64,000 nt of DNA. Source: Hymenopus coronatus (taxonomy: Eukaryota > Arthropoda > Insecta > Mantodea > Hymenopodidae). This document shows, piece after piece, positions 21,339 through 32,999 of this stretch; the stretch's first letter is position 1; the number at the start of each line of letters is the position of its first letter. Under the pieces are notes generated by a model. The model was not told the origin of the DNA, did no database searches, and was given only the letters and a program-made list of their open reading frames with translations. The DNA lies in assembly GCA_030762935.1 (NCBI GenBank), contig CM060887.1, positions 9,726,501-9,790,500 of the forward strand, in the 5' to 3' direction. The position numbers were made by a program, and so were the translations under genes.

Positions 21339-21888
21339 GCAAACGAGATGATCTGAGCGTATCAGTCACTTAGAAAGGGTACGCAGCAGTAAAGGCGGCG
21401 AGTCCCAAAGCCCGATAAAGGGCCTAGCTTGTTTACAACGCCATCCAGCGGCCCACGCACGCACCAGAGCGCCAAACATTTTATTTCCTCAGAGAGAAGT
21501 GAGTGGAAAGCGGAAGTGAGCGCAATTGCCTGCACGCTCCTGGAGCGAAGAAGATACCGGAAACGTCCAGTGTACAGGGGTGGTGGGGGTGAATACCGGT
21601 CGCCATTGTTTTACCCATCCCGGTCCACTGATTGTCCCCCCGCCCAAACTCGGCCGGTTATTACTCCATCCAAGTCAAACTTTGTTCTGCTTGCAAAATT
21701 AATTGCTGGTGTTTCTGTTTGTGAAACTGTCCTGGCTGGACCTTGGTGACGTCACGCCACCATGAAGACACCATTATGTTGTGCAGAGCCGCCCCAACAA
21801 AGCTCAAAATAATTTATGCATATGCGAGTGACATGCTGTATACCTCTGCAATTCCACACGCTGCTGGCACAGAGGCTAGCGCCACCTG
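21338..21888. other. Unassigned G+C-richer island
   Basis: This stretch is visibly richer in G+C and CpG than its surroundings. It has a TGACGTCA palindrome (CRE-like) at about 21747 and a 106-codon frame at 21429-21749 without recognisable motifs. It could be an old host sequence or an unknown repeat. No gene is called. Confidence 0.4.
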
Positions 21889-22637
21889 CAAGCATTACTT
21901 CCTGGTAAGTAGAAGAGAAATAAGGGAGTACCATAGGTTAAAGTGATAGTCAAAAGCTGGTTGCTATGTGATTGAAGTTCCTTTGTTTGTATGGACACGA
22001 GTTGGCAAATTCCTGTATGAGAAAAGTATAAGATTTTGAAAGCTGAAACCAAAAACAAGGAATATCTTAAAAACGACCAACTCCACGGGGGAAAAAAAAA
22101 ATCCAGTCATAAATTGTGTGTTTTAACGTGCTCTACATTTTTTGTATGGTAAATTTTGTCCATCTCTTACGGTTTAGCCGTTATGCAAAATTGCGTAAAA
22201 GTCATCATGAATAAAGTAGTCTTCAGTGGCTTTTACTAGAAAACTCAAGATATACATATTATTTATTTTTAATATACGATATTTTAATCAAAATCGTTAG
22301 AGCAATGTTTAAGAATATCAAGATTTTCAAAAAATGTTTCATGTAAAGGGTAGTTGGGGATGGGGGGATTTTCTTCAAAATCTTCGTGTCGCATCCTTGG
22401 AAGATACAAAAACTTAAATACCAAGTTTGGTATCAACGGTATTTTCGTTTTTGAGCTATGCTGTCCACTGACACACACAGAGATAGACACACACACGGAC
22501 ATTCTTCTGAAAATTCTTTTTCCTTTATTCAGGGGGACCCAAAACATGTATTTCCGGTGAAATTTCGGTATCGAATTTTTGGGTGGAATGCAATACCTTC
22601 TCTATACACTATGTACATAGTACGTGTAGAGAAAGTA
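21889..22637 (-). mobile_element. HL repeat lacking its outer end
   Basis: It starts within ATTACTTCCTGGTAAGTAG, so the CATCAGA end and adjoining ~110 bp are missing. The rest is complete to CGTGTAGAGAAAGT. Confidence 0.85.
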
Positions 22638-23770
22638 AGATAATTATATGTTTTTGCAATGAAACTGTAGCGTTTTTTTTTTAATAAAAAAGAGTAAAAT
22701 CCATGCAACTGTTACTTCGTCAGGAACACACCGCCTATTTTATCTGGGCCCTCCCCATCCCTTACCACAGGTACATTTGACTACAGTCGCAGGGACTAGA
22801 ACTATTGCCGTTCGGCTTCGTATCGCTCTAACGATCACCTCTTGTATGTGTGGATGTTAGCAACTTTATTTCTGAAAGACTGACGAACGTATTTAACGTG
22901 AGTGGCTGTCGACATGGAATGTTTCAATACAGCAGCACCTGGACATCTGCACACCATCGACGTGGAATTCAAAACTTCCTGGTGGCCACTAACACTTTAT
23001 TTCCATGGACGTTGACAAGTGTTGTGTCAGCTTTAATACTGTGGAGCTGATTCTGCAGAAGTGCGCTTACTTGAAAGGCTGTCTGGCTCGTGTCCCAGCA
23101 TGGCGGGGGGTGGGGGGTGATAACCCCAACGTGACTGACATGTTTACGCTATGTGCTTCTCTATCCCAAGAATCTTCCTCCACATTTGCCTTCTCTGGAG
23201 CCGTCCGCAGTTTTACGTGTTATATTCCAGTCACGAATCTTAGAGGCCTGGTTTAGTGTCTGCGTGCCAGGCGCAATGCGTCCGTCCGTCCAGTACGCGT
23301 GTTTGCGTGCATTTACTTTCTCCCATGTTGCCGTTCGTTTGGGTGTCCTGATAAAAACGTGCTTCATTAATCACGAGGGGAAACCGCGTTGATTTTAAAA
23401 CATACTGTAATCCCGCCTTACTTTATAATAAAAACTACTTAAATGTTGTAAAAAGTCTTTTTAAACATCTGTAACTGAACCAGAGTTTTTAACACAAGGC
23501 ACGCGAATTAAACATTTTATTTTATCGCAGTAAGGCGATAACATTTGTATGCTACTCCACTGCTACCAACTTTGTATTTGCATAAGGTTCATAAATTGAC
23601 TTGATTTGATTAGAGTTTACACGTCATGTCATTTTACATGATTAAGTTCTCATAGTGGTTGCATTATTTATTCACTCTATATTGCCATACAATATTTTAT
23701 TGTAATGTGTTGTTTGTTGCTTAAGTTGGCAGCCTTATATTTTTTTTATTGACGTCTTTTAACCTGTTTG
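22638..23770. other. Unassigned sequence
   Basis: Over 1.1 kb with no recognised element. Overlapping frames at 23005-23392 on both strands show no family resemblance. Confidence 0.4.
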
Positions 23771-23953
23771 GCCACATTGGACGACAAATGAAATCGGTGA
23801 AATGCTGCTCAAGAGATCTCCGGGTCCATGAAGCTTAAATATATTCGACATTCCTCTTCTCAGACAAGGGAAAGCACCGAACAAAACTCGTAACTCGCCC
23901 AATGCGGTAAACGAACTCGTGACCTCTTGAATGTGAGGCAGACACTAAGGCTT
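23771..23953 (-). mobile_element. tRNA-derived SINE, family C
   Basis: On the minus strand, CTCACATTCAAGAGGTCACG and CGAGTTCG-type B-box remains precede a body containing GACCCGGAGATCTCTTGAGC and ATTTCATTTGTCGTCC. It is the same family as 34779-34999, 35237-35432 and 61756-61972, and more decayed. Confidence 0.65.
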
Positions 23954-24785
23954 TCTTTCATCTGAATACTTACTTTTATTCAATGATTTGAATAATCGAT
24001 AAAATGGCGAACTGATTGGAATATGGAAGTTACTAATTTCCAAAAAAACGGACGTAATTTGTTGGAGTTGTTACCAAAAATACAGAAAAGAGCATCAAAT
24101 AGCGTAATAAACATTTACATTCTCTCTGCAAACGCCTGTTCTAGACGATGTTTCTCTTAACTTGCACATAAGCTTGGGATCAATATAATATTGTTTTAAA
24201 CAGATATCAGTAGTGTTAAAGTAGAACATTTTATCACCAACCTTGGTTTCTGGAGGAATCAAGTGGGCCATGAAGCTTACTTATAACATGCTTGTATCGA
24301 TCGATTCATAAAATGGCGTCAATATGGAATGTGCAGAACCAGACGAAATTTTCCAAACAGCGCACAGAGTACAATTAGAAAGCGTTAGATATTAATCAAT
24401 TAAAATGTTACATTATTTCATCGTTTTATTATTTTCACTGCCTCGATTATATACGATTTTGAGGTTCTGCAATTCATCGTGTTGTCAATACTGATGCTAA
24501 ACAACGCAACAATTGAACATCGCAGCACGCTGAACATCTAGTCCGTGAAATAGGTAAAACAAACTATTTATAATCTATAATATATCTATATATATTCAAT
24601 ACTGTCTACAAAATAGTGTATTCCATTCGTGTTCAAAGTAATTTTAGTCTCTTCTTTTTTTTTTTCAAATTGAATAATACATAACCATTTATTGTTATTT
24701 CAGAGATGTCTAAAAGCAGCGTAAGCCAGCATGTTAAAAGTGATTTAAAATAATTGTTTTCCTAAATTAGCCAATGTATAGGACT
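23954..24785. other. Unassigned A+T-rich sequence
   Basis: No recognisable element. Confidence 0.45.
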
Positions 24786-25130
24786 GGAATTGGAAAGGTA
24801 CAGTCAGACCGGAAAATTCAATACCATAGCCGGGATTTGAACCACGGATCTCTATGTCGACAGAACTTTCAATTCCCCAATTGGTTCGTGTTTTTTTTTT
24901 TTTTTCCCCGGAAAACTACACTAAGAACCTAAGGAAATCTCAAATTATTTTGAGATGACATACACCAATGGCGACTTACAATGCGTAAGTAGCCACTTTA
25001 AGTCCTCGTATTCCGCCTCATGTTGCCATGGTAGCTTAGAATTTAGAGCAACTGCACGGATAAGACGAGATCCGTAGATCAAATCCCGGCTAAGGTATTA
25101 AATTTTTCAGACTGACCCTACCTTACCAAA
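24786..25130. mobile_element. Foldback element with tRNA-like arms, copy 1
   Basis: The left arm (GGTACAGTCAGACCGGAAAA ... TAGCCGGGATTTGAACCA) is the inverted counterpart of the right arm (ATCAAATCCCGGCTAAGG ... TTTTTCAGACTGACCCTACC). Each arm carries a tRNA B-box-like block, in opposite orientations. The spacer has the palindrome ATCTCAAATTATTTTGAGAT. A second copy with the same layout is at 33000-33340. Confidence 0.75.
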
Positions 25131-25392
25131 TTTTTTTTTATTTTGTTCGTAGCACGCGTACTACTGCCTCATATCGCCAACATTTCTACTTGCAAAATAA
25201 AACCCTTTAACACGCATTACAGATTAATATTTTGCACAATCATTTGTTTTCTGTGACTTGCTGATCCTATTTTCACACAAGGCAATTTAAAACTCCAATA
25301 GTTGATTCGTTTCCAGAAATCGTTACTGCTTTAAATTTTAAAATGCTCAAACAATTCTCAGGCGGAAATGTGTCTTTCCCGTTTCCTTTCTT
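25131..25392. other. Unassigned sequence
   Basis: Nothing recognised. Confidence 0.4.
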
Positions 25393-26140
25393 ATTTTCTC
25401 TACACGTATTATTTACATAATGTACAGAGAATGTACTACTATTGCATCCAAAAGTTCACTACCAAGATTTCAGCAGAATTAGATATTTCGGGAAACCCTG
25501 AATCCAAAAGAAAGCATTTTTTGAAAAATATCCGTATGTGTATGTCTGTGTGTGTGCAGTATATCTCAAAATTCAAAAATCCGTTATACAACAAACTAGG
25601 TATTTAAGTTCAGTGTTTTACAAGGATGCGACTTGAAGATTTTCAAGAAAATCCCCCATCCCCAACTACCCTTTACATGAAAAAACATGGTTTTCTCAAA
25701 AATGGCTCTAACGATTTTGATTAAAATATCCCATGTTTAAGATATTTGCATGACAAATAAAATGTATATCTTGAGTTTTCTGGCAGTAGCCTCTAAAAAC
25801 CTCTTTATTCTGGATGAATTTTGCCGAATTTTTCATAACTGGAATACCGTAAAAGATAGACAAAAACTTACTTGATAAAAAATGTAAGGCTCGTTAAAAC
25901 ACACAATTTATGCCATATACATTTTTTTCCTGGAGTTGATCGTTATTTTAGATATTCCTTGTTTTTGGTTTCAGCTATAAAATACTTTTCTCATACAGGA
26001 ATTTGTCAACTCCTGTCCATACAAACAAAGGAACATCAGTCACCTAGCAACCAGCTTTTGACTATCACTTTAACCTATGGTACTCCCTTATTTCTCTGCT
26101 ACTTAGAAGGAAGCAAGTAATAAGACCATTTCTGTTAATT
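25393..26140 (+). mobile_element. HL repeat lacking its 3' end
   Basis: It starts ATTTTCTCTACACGTATTAT and runs to ACCATTTCTGTTAATTTTT, where the next HL copy begins. The last ~90 bp of HL are absent and are not found beyond that next copy, so this is not a simple nested insertion. Confidence 0.85.
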
Positions 26141-26143
26141 TTT

Positions 26144-26981
26144 ACTTTCTCTACAAGTACTATGTACATAGCGCACAGGAAGGTATTGCACTCCACCCAA
26201 AAATTTGATAACGAGATTTCAGCGGAAATGTATGTTTTAGGGTCCCCTGAATCCAAAATAGGCATTTTCAGAAAGAGGTACGTGTGTATGTGTGTGTGTG
26301 TGTCAGTGAACACGATAGCTCAAAAACGAAAAGTCGATAAAATACCAAACTTAGTATTCAACTTCAGTGTCTTTCGGGATGCGACACGAAGATTTTAAAA
26401 AAATTCCCCCACCCCAAACTACCCTTTACATGGAGCTTTATTCGAAAATTTTGATTTTCTTAAAAATGGCTCTAACGATTTTGATTAAAATGTCGTATAT
26501 TAAACATATTTACCTGAGAAATAAAATATATATCTTGAATTTCCTGGGAATAGCCTCTGAAGACTACTTTATTCTGGATGAATTTTTCTGAACTTTGCAT
26601 AACTGGTAAACCATAAGAGATGGAGAAAGACTTACCACAGGAAAAATGTAGAGCACGTTAAAAGACACAATTTATGTTACATACATTTTTCTCGTGGAGT
26701 TGATCGTTTTATAGATATTCCTTGTTTTTGGTTTTAGCTTTAAAAAACTTATACTTTTCTCATATGTGCTGCCCATACAAACAAAGGAACTTCAATCACA
26801 TAGTAACCAGCTGTCACTTTAACTATGATACTCCCTATTTCGCTTCTACTTACAAGGAAGCAAGTAATAAGGTGATTTGTGCTATTTTTTTCTTGATTAA
26901 TATGGAGTAAAAAGTAGAATAAGATTTTTAACAATAATTTGTTGCAGAGATGTAGAGAAAGTCATGTGAATGGAACACAGT
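26144..26981 (+). mobile_element. HL repeat, near full length
   Basis: The 5' palindrome has lost pairing (GCGCACAGGAAGG). Small deletions occur near 26765 and 26815. It ends GTCATGTGAATGGAACACA without CATCAGA. Confidence 0.85.
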
Positions 26982-27269
26982 TTGTTTTCCTTTGCTTCCC
27001 CACGGGGAGTTACTATTCCGCATCTACTGGAAGTATACCCGATGTGCCGTTTCATACAGATTTCTCAAGCTATAAAAAAAGGTACAATTATGGGTGAGGT
27101 GTACACGATTTCGGGAGAGGGAGTAATTACTCGCCGTGTAAGCATCAATCACGGAATAGCTTGCTAAGTACGTCGCAATTATCACTCTGAATTGCTTCCT
27201 CGAAGTTTCTACTGATTCAAAACCTCTGTACTATAGTGCGATTGTGTACCTTTGAAAGACAAAATCTGC
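26982..27269. other. Unassigned sequence
   Basis: A short frame at 26970-27167 has no motif. Confidence 0.35.
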
Positions 27270-27380
27270 TGTGACTTTCTCTAGTTGTTCTACAAATTTC
27301 TTATAATATATTATTCTTTCTTCACCATAATAATCGAGATAAACATTATAAGAATTAGAATTATATTACTACCTACATTT
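27270..27380 (-). mobile_element. HL subfamily B outer-end fragment
   Basis: GTGACTTTCTCTAGTTGTTC to TAATCGAGATAAACATTA, B type. It faces the plus-strand fragment at 27395. Confidence 0.7.
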
Positions 27381-27394
27381 TTTTTTTTGGGTAG

Positions 27395-27558
27395 TTTAAC
27401 GTCACTTTAACCTTTGGTTATTTGGCCTCTACTTACTAGGCAGCAAGTAATAAAACTATTCCTACTAATTTTGCTCGATTAGCATGAGGTTGATAGAAGC
27501 ATAAGCTTTTTAACATTAATTTGTTACAGAGATGTAGAAAAAGGCATGTCAGATTTGT
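27395..27558 (+). mobile_element. HL 3' fragment
   Basis: From CACTTTAACCTTTGGTTATT to GATGTAGAAAAAGGCATG and GTCAGATTTG. The stem-loop is deleted. Confidence 0.75.
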
Positions 27559-28072
27559 TAGTAATGTCTCGTTAGGTTCATCTCCTACACTTGCGGTAAT
27601 TCCCCCGCGTGTTCCGTTATTAAAACGCGAGTGTTATCAGGGTGGGTGACATTCAGAATCATTATCGCCCTGTCCAGGCACTTGCTTGTGAAGTCGTCCG
27701 AAAAGTGTTTAAATGAGTAAAGTAATTAAAATTTGTGGCCATAAACACGATCCCCTCCCAATACCTGCCCGCTAATATTGTTATGGATGGCTGAGCCCCC
27801 CCCCCCCCTTACTGAAAATGTGATATCACCTCTCTGACAGCCCTTTGTCGATTTGTCTGAGAGTTAAACGTGGGAGGTCGCCACCTCTCTGCCTGCCCTT
27901 TTGTGCGATATCCGGTTCTGAAACAAGAGGTGGTTTCATGACAGCATCCTTTTCAAGTCCTGTCATTCTGGAGCAGCATTGAGGAGCCCGTTTTGTTGCC
28001 TTCTCTTGTCACTGTTGGGGGAAAATAGCAAAGCAAAAATTACTGACATAACAGTCTCTTAACATGTAAAAA
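27559..28072. other. Unassigned sequence with a C-run
   Basis: A homopolymer C tract lies at about 27797-27810. No other structure is recognised. Confidence 0.4.
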
Positions 28073-28132
28073 TCTGATGCGTTCTATTCACACCACTTTC
28101 TCTGTTTGTTCTGTAAACAAACTATTCTTACA
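28073..28132 (-). mobile_element. Solo HL outer end, subfamily B
   Basis: TCTGATGCGTTCTATTCACA to TGTTCTGTAAACAAAC only. It is preceded by AAAAA. Confidence 0.7.
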
Positions 28133-28260
28133 AAAGGGCCTCCAGAAAGTGACAGACGATTTGGCATAACTAAATAATAACGAAAGTTATCAACATAAAA
28201 TCGTATTTACAAAGTTACAGTGTTATTACTCCAACACACAGTTGTTTATTTCTTTCTCTG
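28133..28260 (+). repeat. Transposon-end-like segment, second member
   Basis: Related to 1286-1410 through GGGC..CCAGAAAGT, AACTAAATAATAAC and CAAAGTTACAGT. Confidence 0.4.
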
Positions 28261-28473
28261 ATTATAATTGAGAATCTGTTTACAAATAAGTGTCTTCATT
28301 CGTTTCTTTCACAACTCTAACGTATAGTTTCCTTTTAACGTTCGCTGCGGCGGCTACTACCAATTTCCCGTCTAAATGAATCTACTGCTGCACGCTATAC
28401 ATTCCCATTTGAAACTGGACTCTCTGCAGGGCTCGCTTCTCTCCGTTTTACACTTGTCAATGATGTGAAAGAA

Positions 28474-28611
28474 AATCTGATGTTTTCCATTCATATGACT
28501 TTCTCTACTTCTCTATAACAAGTTTTTGTTAGTAAGTTTATTCTTCTATCTACTACATTCTAATCGAGATAAACATTAGCAGAAACGGTCTTATTACTAC
28601 CTGCTACAGTA
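28474..28611 (-). mobile_element. HL outer-end fragment
   Basis: TCTGATGTTTTCCATTCATA through the AATCGAGATAAACATTAGCA block, ending in the ATTACTACCTGCTAC region. Confidence 0.75.
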
Positions 28612-29400
28612 AAGATTCTCTTCTGAAATTTATGAACAAAGCATGACTACAAGATGAATTATATGAATGTATGTCTAAATAACGGTATTACACATTGCTA
28701 ACGCTAACATTACAAGCGTATGAGTCAAGAGCAAGGTTCATGATGTGGAAACTCAAGCGAGAAATCCAGTCATCTTCCTTTTCCCCATTTATTTTGTACC
28801 ACCCTCCCCTTCTCTCCCTTCCCACTAGCAATTGCAGTCGTTAATAATCTTCCGGTACTATCTTAGCCGAAGAGCAGTTTCCGGGACAGACCCTCTTAAC
28901 GGTAGAGTCCCTCCACTTAACGAAGTAACCATATTGCACCCCCTTCCCCTACAGACAAGCTCAGGAAGGACAGCTCCTGGAGCGTATACAGCCCTTATAA
29001 CGATAATGGCGTCCATTTTTGTGTCCTCAGCACGACGTAAACGCCTTCCATCTCTGATGCTCCAAAGTGCGCTGCTTTTGGCTTTAAGGCATTTCAGGGA
29101 TCAATCATTGATTTAAAATCAGTCATGGTTCTTGAGTCCAATGGCAGGTTTTCATTTCAATTGCAACATTTTGCACCTTTCTGCTTTCCACATGACCCTA
29201 TTAGTAATAAAGTAAGGTTACAAGACCCATATTCTTGCTGTTTGGTCTTTCACAGCAAACTTAGTAGTGTGCGGTAATTCTAATACATGCTGTTGGCAAC
29301 TGTACACGTTTCAATTAACTGCCACCAACAGCGCTACTGCAAGATAAACACAAATGACACAGTTTAGAAAATTGATTGTTATTCAATTTCTGTGGATGAA
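28612..29400. other. Unassigned sequence
   Basis: A 94-codon frame at 28832-29116 is unrecognised and has low-complexity composition. No gene is called. Confidence 0.4.
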
Positions 29401-29429
29401 ACACGTAACAGCTAACAATCACCGACAGC

Positions 29430-30340
29430 TAAAAGAGATTTATGGGGAGACTATTGTCTCTGAAATTAATGTTTGCGATCGGTAGAGAAAACATCACCCA
29501 CGAGGATCGCATGGGCCGACCCAGCACGGCATCCACAGATCTGAACAGAGCTCGCGTGGAAGAACTGATGCAGGACAACAGGAGGATCACTTTACGACAT
29601 ATGGGGGTAGAACTGGGAATGTATTTTTGAAGTATTCATCACATTGTTCACGATATTCTGCAGTAATGTTTGTTCCTGGTGGGTTCCACGAAATCTGTCT
29701 AACCAACACAAGGAGAAACGCATGGAAGCAAGGCTGCAACTTTTGCAACGGTAGGACATTTTTCTTCACCGCGTTGTTACGGGTGACGAAACATGGATCC
29801 AACACTATACTCCCAGCAGTAAGCTGTCTTCAATAAAGTGGAATCACTCATCTTCTTCAAAGACAAAGAAGTTTAAGGTGGCGACATCTGTCGAGAAAGT
29901 AATGGCCGCAGCCCCGGTGTCATACTCGTGGAGTTTTTGGAAAGAGAGCACACAGTGACCACTGATCATACTGCGAGACGATACTGATACAATTGCGCTA
30001 TACAATCAGGAGGAAACGGCCAAGACTCCTCACCAGGGTGTCATCTTCCCACACGACAACGCGCGACCTCATACAGCCCAGATCACCACGCTGTTTGGCT
30101 CAGATAACACCAACGACACTCCCTACAGCCCAGATCACGCTCCAAGCGCTTTCACTTTTTTCTCACATGAAGGAACACCTAAGAGGCCGACGATTCGCTT
30201 CAGATGAGGAGCTGCAACACTTCACGACAACGTGACTGAACATGCAAGGACAGAATTTTTACCAGGAGGGAATATTTAAACTCATCTCACGAAGCGACGA
30301 GTGCCTCAACCGATACGGAGACTTTGCAGAAAAATAGCCT
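29430..30340 (+). pseudogene. Mariner (DD34D-type) transposase, broken
   Basis: Fragments in several frames follow mariner order: IYGETIVSE near 29440; HEDRMGRPSTASTD; NRRITLRHMGVELG; HHIVHDIL; TNTRRNAWKQ-type linker; the first catalytic stretch VVTGDETW; SSKTKKFKVATSVEKVMAA; HDNARPHTAQI with the second Asp (about 30055); FFSHMKEHLRGRRFASDEEL; and a C-terminus at RYGDFAEK plus stop near 30338. At least four frameshifts and an in-frame stop inactivate it. The SPD block is scrambled. Terminal inverted repeats were not identified. Confidence 0.85.
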
Positions 30341-30672
30341 ATTTCAGAATCCTTCTTATGTTAGCATTGATTGTTATCCGCTATCTTAAGGTGATGCAAC
30401 CGGAAAATCATTTCGAAAATCAACAGTATGAATAAGATTTTGTAGGGTACTCGATGGTAATTTTGAATAAATTATATTTCATTTAGCAAAAGATATGGTT
30501 GCGCCTGTTTCAGCAATCGAGATTGGTGGCAAGATGTAAATACTGATATAGTCGTGTCCTCATAAAGCAATGCTGGCATAAGTATGGTCTTAACTATAAA
30601 TTCTCCGTTAACTAGGTTGCATCAGAGCTACAGACCCTGCTGGACGCTTTCCGAATCGACGTTTACACAAAG
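30341..30672. other. Unassigned sequence downstream of the mariner
   Basis: Possibly mariner 3' flank. Nothing definite is seen. Confidence 0.35.
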
Positions 30673-31027
30673 GGCGAATATCTTTAATATACGATATTTT
30701 AATCAAAATCGTTAGAGCCATTTTTTAGAAAATCAAAATTGTCGAAAAAGTTCCATGTAAAGGGTAGTTTGGGGTGGGGGGATTTTTCTGAAAATCTTCG
30801 TGTCGCATCCCTGGAGGATAGTAAACTTAAATACCAAGTTTGATATTTTACCGACTTTTTGTTTTTGAGTTATCGTGTACACAGACACACGGACACACAC
30901 GGACCTTTTTCTGAAAATCATTTTTTTGGATACAAGTGACCCTAAAACATATATTTCCGGTGAAATCTCGATATCGAATTTTTTGGTGGAATACAATATT
31001 TTTCTATCCCTATGTACATTGCAAGTA
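30673..31027 (-). mobile_element. HL repeat, truncated at both ends
   Basis: It runs from AATATCTTTAATATACGATA to CCTATGTACATTGCAAG, with the CA tract and both internal palindromes. The terminal motif is reduced to AAGTAAAAA. Confidence 0.85.
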
Positions 31028-31055
31028 AAAAACTCTTACACTAAAGCCCCAAACA

Positions 31056-31175
31056 ATGGCGCGACATACAGAGAATTTCCCAGGAGTTAAGGCAGACCCA
31101 GATATGAAAATTCGCGTGAGAAAATATAGGTTAAAGAACAGCGTTGAAGGGATAGCCATAAAACATGCAAGGTAA
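31056..31175 (+). other. Small ORF or possible exon, unrecognised
   Basis: ATG in a good context (AACAATGG) opens 39 codons rich in K/R (for example MKIRVRKYRLKNSVEGIA), and the frame ends at an AAGGTAATA string that would also serve as a splice donor. The codon pattern looks less random than nearby frames. No family is recognised. It could be the start of a decayed transposase. Confidence 0.3.
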
Positions 31176-32044
31176 TAATACACATAACTTCAAGTTAGGA
31201 ACTGAATTTCGCGCTGTTTTATTCGTTTATTTCACAAGAAGTGAAGCTAAGCTGCAGACACTTTGTGGAAATCGCTCCCTCTAGAACTAGGTTAGATACA
31301 TATGTAAGTCGTTCCATTAAATTTTCATACATTTGTCTTGTAGAGACCAAACACAAGAAAATGTCATTTTGGAGGTTACATTGATCGAGATGCTTCATAG
31401 AGATATGCATAACCTCAAAACCTCGGGGAATATTCTTGAAACAAGCTTCTAGCGGCGAAGTTTTCTAATTTAAGTTCCGCTTCTTGTGTTTAAGCGTTAC
31501 TAACTTTCAAAAAGGAAGCAGTACAAGATATATGTCGATTCTTTTTAAGTAATGTACCTACGTTATAGGAAAAATAATAGGGCTTGAGTTCAGCGTTGCT
31601 TTTTAACTCTTTCACGTAAAACCGTGGTGCAGCCTTATAAAAATCCAAATGTGTTCATATTTCACACGTATTGCCGGCGCAAAACTTCTGGAATCGTGAC
31701 CCTGACCGCCAATCCAGCTACTGAGCCTAGCTTATCGGAGTTTGTGCTATGATACTTTGCTTACTTAAAGTCACAGCGAGCAAACTTTGTACAGTGTGTA
31801 TCGAAAGTGTTCCGCATATGTTTGTATTCAAAATAGGCAGTAAGTCGTGGTCATTTGATTTGTTTTATTTTTTATCCATGGTTCCTACGTTTTCAAAGTT
31901 AAGTGGCAAAGTCAGAGCAGTTCTTCAAAAGCCCGTAGAAAGTGAATGAAGAGTAGCCAGGGCAACCGATATTTCACTGAGTTCAGTTCCAGGGTTCTCA
32001 AAGATAAGAAAGAAAAATCAAATTTAATATAACATTTCTAAATT
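31176..32044. other. Unassigned sequence
   Basis: Frames at 31219-31410 and 31749-31949 show no motif. No repeat is recognised. Confidence 0.4.
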
Positions 32045-32409
32045 AAAAGATGTGGAACAGTTGTGTCGCCAGCGAATTGCAGAAATTGGCAGGCCACAAT
32101 AGGAAAATGTATGTCGACATGTTAAGAACATTGAAAATCATTAGAAAGAATTGTAGATAATCAAAAGAAAGAATTCTAATCCAGGATAATGGTGGAGAAA
32201 GTAGTGATAGCGTTGATGATGACAATGACGTGAGCGAAGACGAAGGACTGTCAGATGTGGAAGAATTGGAGGCAGACGATTCACATTGTTTATATAATAG
32301 GCCATTTGTACAGATGTTTTGTAGATATGAATATACACATGTTTATCAGTGCAGTGCACAAGAGGCGACATATTTGACATTGACTGTGACAGGCGAACGG
32401 CTTATCTGA
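32045..32409 (+). pseudogene. Possible transposase C-terminal remnant with acidic tail
   Basis: In one frame DVEQLCRQRIAEIGRPQ is followed by a stop. Another frame then gives ENVCRHVKNIENH, and a continuous open frame from 32161 reads SSDSVDDDNDVSEDEG and further acidic residues to a stop at 32409. An HVxxIE block followed by an acidic tail is seen at the C-termini of some DDE transposases of insects; the resemblance is from memory and weak. No catalytic motif is visible. Confidence 0.3.
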
Positions 32410-32502
32410 AAGTACAACTCGCTTCCTAGCTCTCATTACCATTTTCACATGTCCGTATTTGTTGACTAGTTATACCATACATGTAATTTTTCTCACAAAA
32501 AC

Positions 32503-32577
32503 ATCTGATGTGTTCCATTCATATGGCTTCTCTAGCTGTTACACAACTTTCCTTATAAAGGATTATTCTTTTACCTA
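32503..32577 (-). mobile_element. Solo HL outer end, subfamily B
   Basis: CATCTGATGTGTTCCATTCA to GGATTATTCTTTTACC, next to a plus-strand HL fragment. Confidence 0.7.
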
Positions 32578-32965
32578 GAGATAGACAAAATCTTGCTACA
32601 CACCAAATGTAGATCCTGTTGAACACAAAATTCTGTCACGATTACCTCCGTGATCAAGTGGTTGGCGAGCGGATTTCTCATCCGAAGTCCCAGGTTCGAT
32701 TCCTGTCTGGGGCGGGGAAGTTTTCTTTAACCAGAAGTATGTATGAGAGAGTGAATGTCCGTGTGTTTCATGATATAACATTGAGTAACCTAATGTTCTA
32801 AAATCCTCAGTAATACGAGTTGTTTCCCGATATCACCATTGAAGTTGAAGGGGGCTATACAAATTAAACAATAAAAAAAATGTAATATATATTTTCTTCG
32901 TGAAGAAGTCCATTTCCCACATTTTCCTTGTTATTGGTTTCAGTTTTAAAATACTTTAAACGTTG
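32578..32965 (+). mobile_element. HL fragment interrupted by a SINE
   Basis: AGAGATAGACAAAATCTTGC to AACACAAAATTCTGTC (32578-32640) is continued after the SINE by AATATATATTTTCTTCGTGA and TATTGGTTTCAGTTTTAAAA (32878-32965). Together they make an uninterrupted piece of HL. Confidence 0.8.
32641..32877 (+). mobile_element. tRNA-derived SINE, family D, inside HL
   Basis: Head CCTCCGTGATCAAGTGGTTG with B box CAGGTTCGATTCCTG at about 32692-32706, then GGGGCGGGGAAG, a GAGAGTGAATGTCCGTGTG body, TTGAAGGGGGCTATACAAAT and an A-rich tail. The same 3' part occurs at 34395-34478 with the same HL sequence following it. Confidence 0.85.
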
Positions 32966-32999
32966 GTTTAATTGTTTTTTTCACACAAGCCGTGTGTAG

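Noticed and set aside
21429..21749. Host promoter or first exon in the G+C-richer island
   Set aside because: A CRE-like TGACGTCA and higher CpG are suggestive, but no core promoter, splice structure or protein match can be shown.
27797..27810. C homopolymer as a regulatory or telomeric signal
   Set aside because: It is an isolated homopolymer without repeat context, probably replication slippage or sequencing error.
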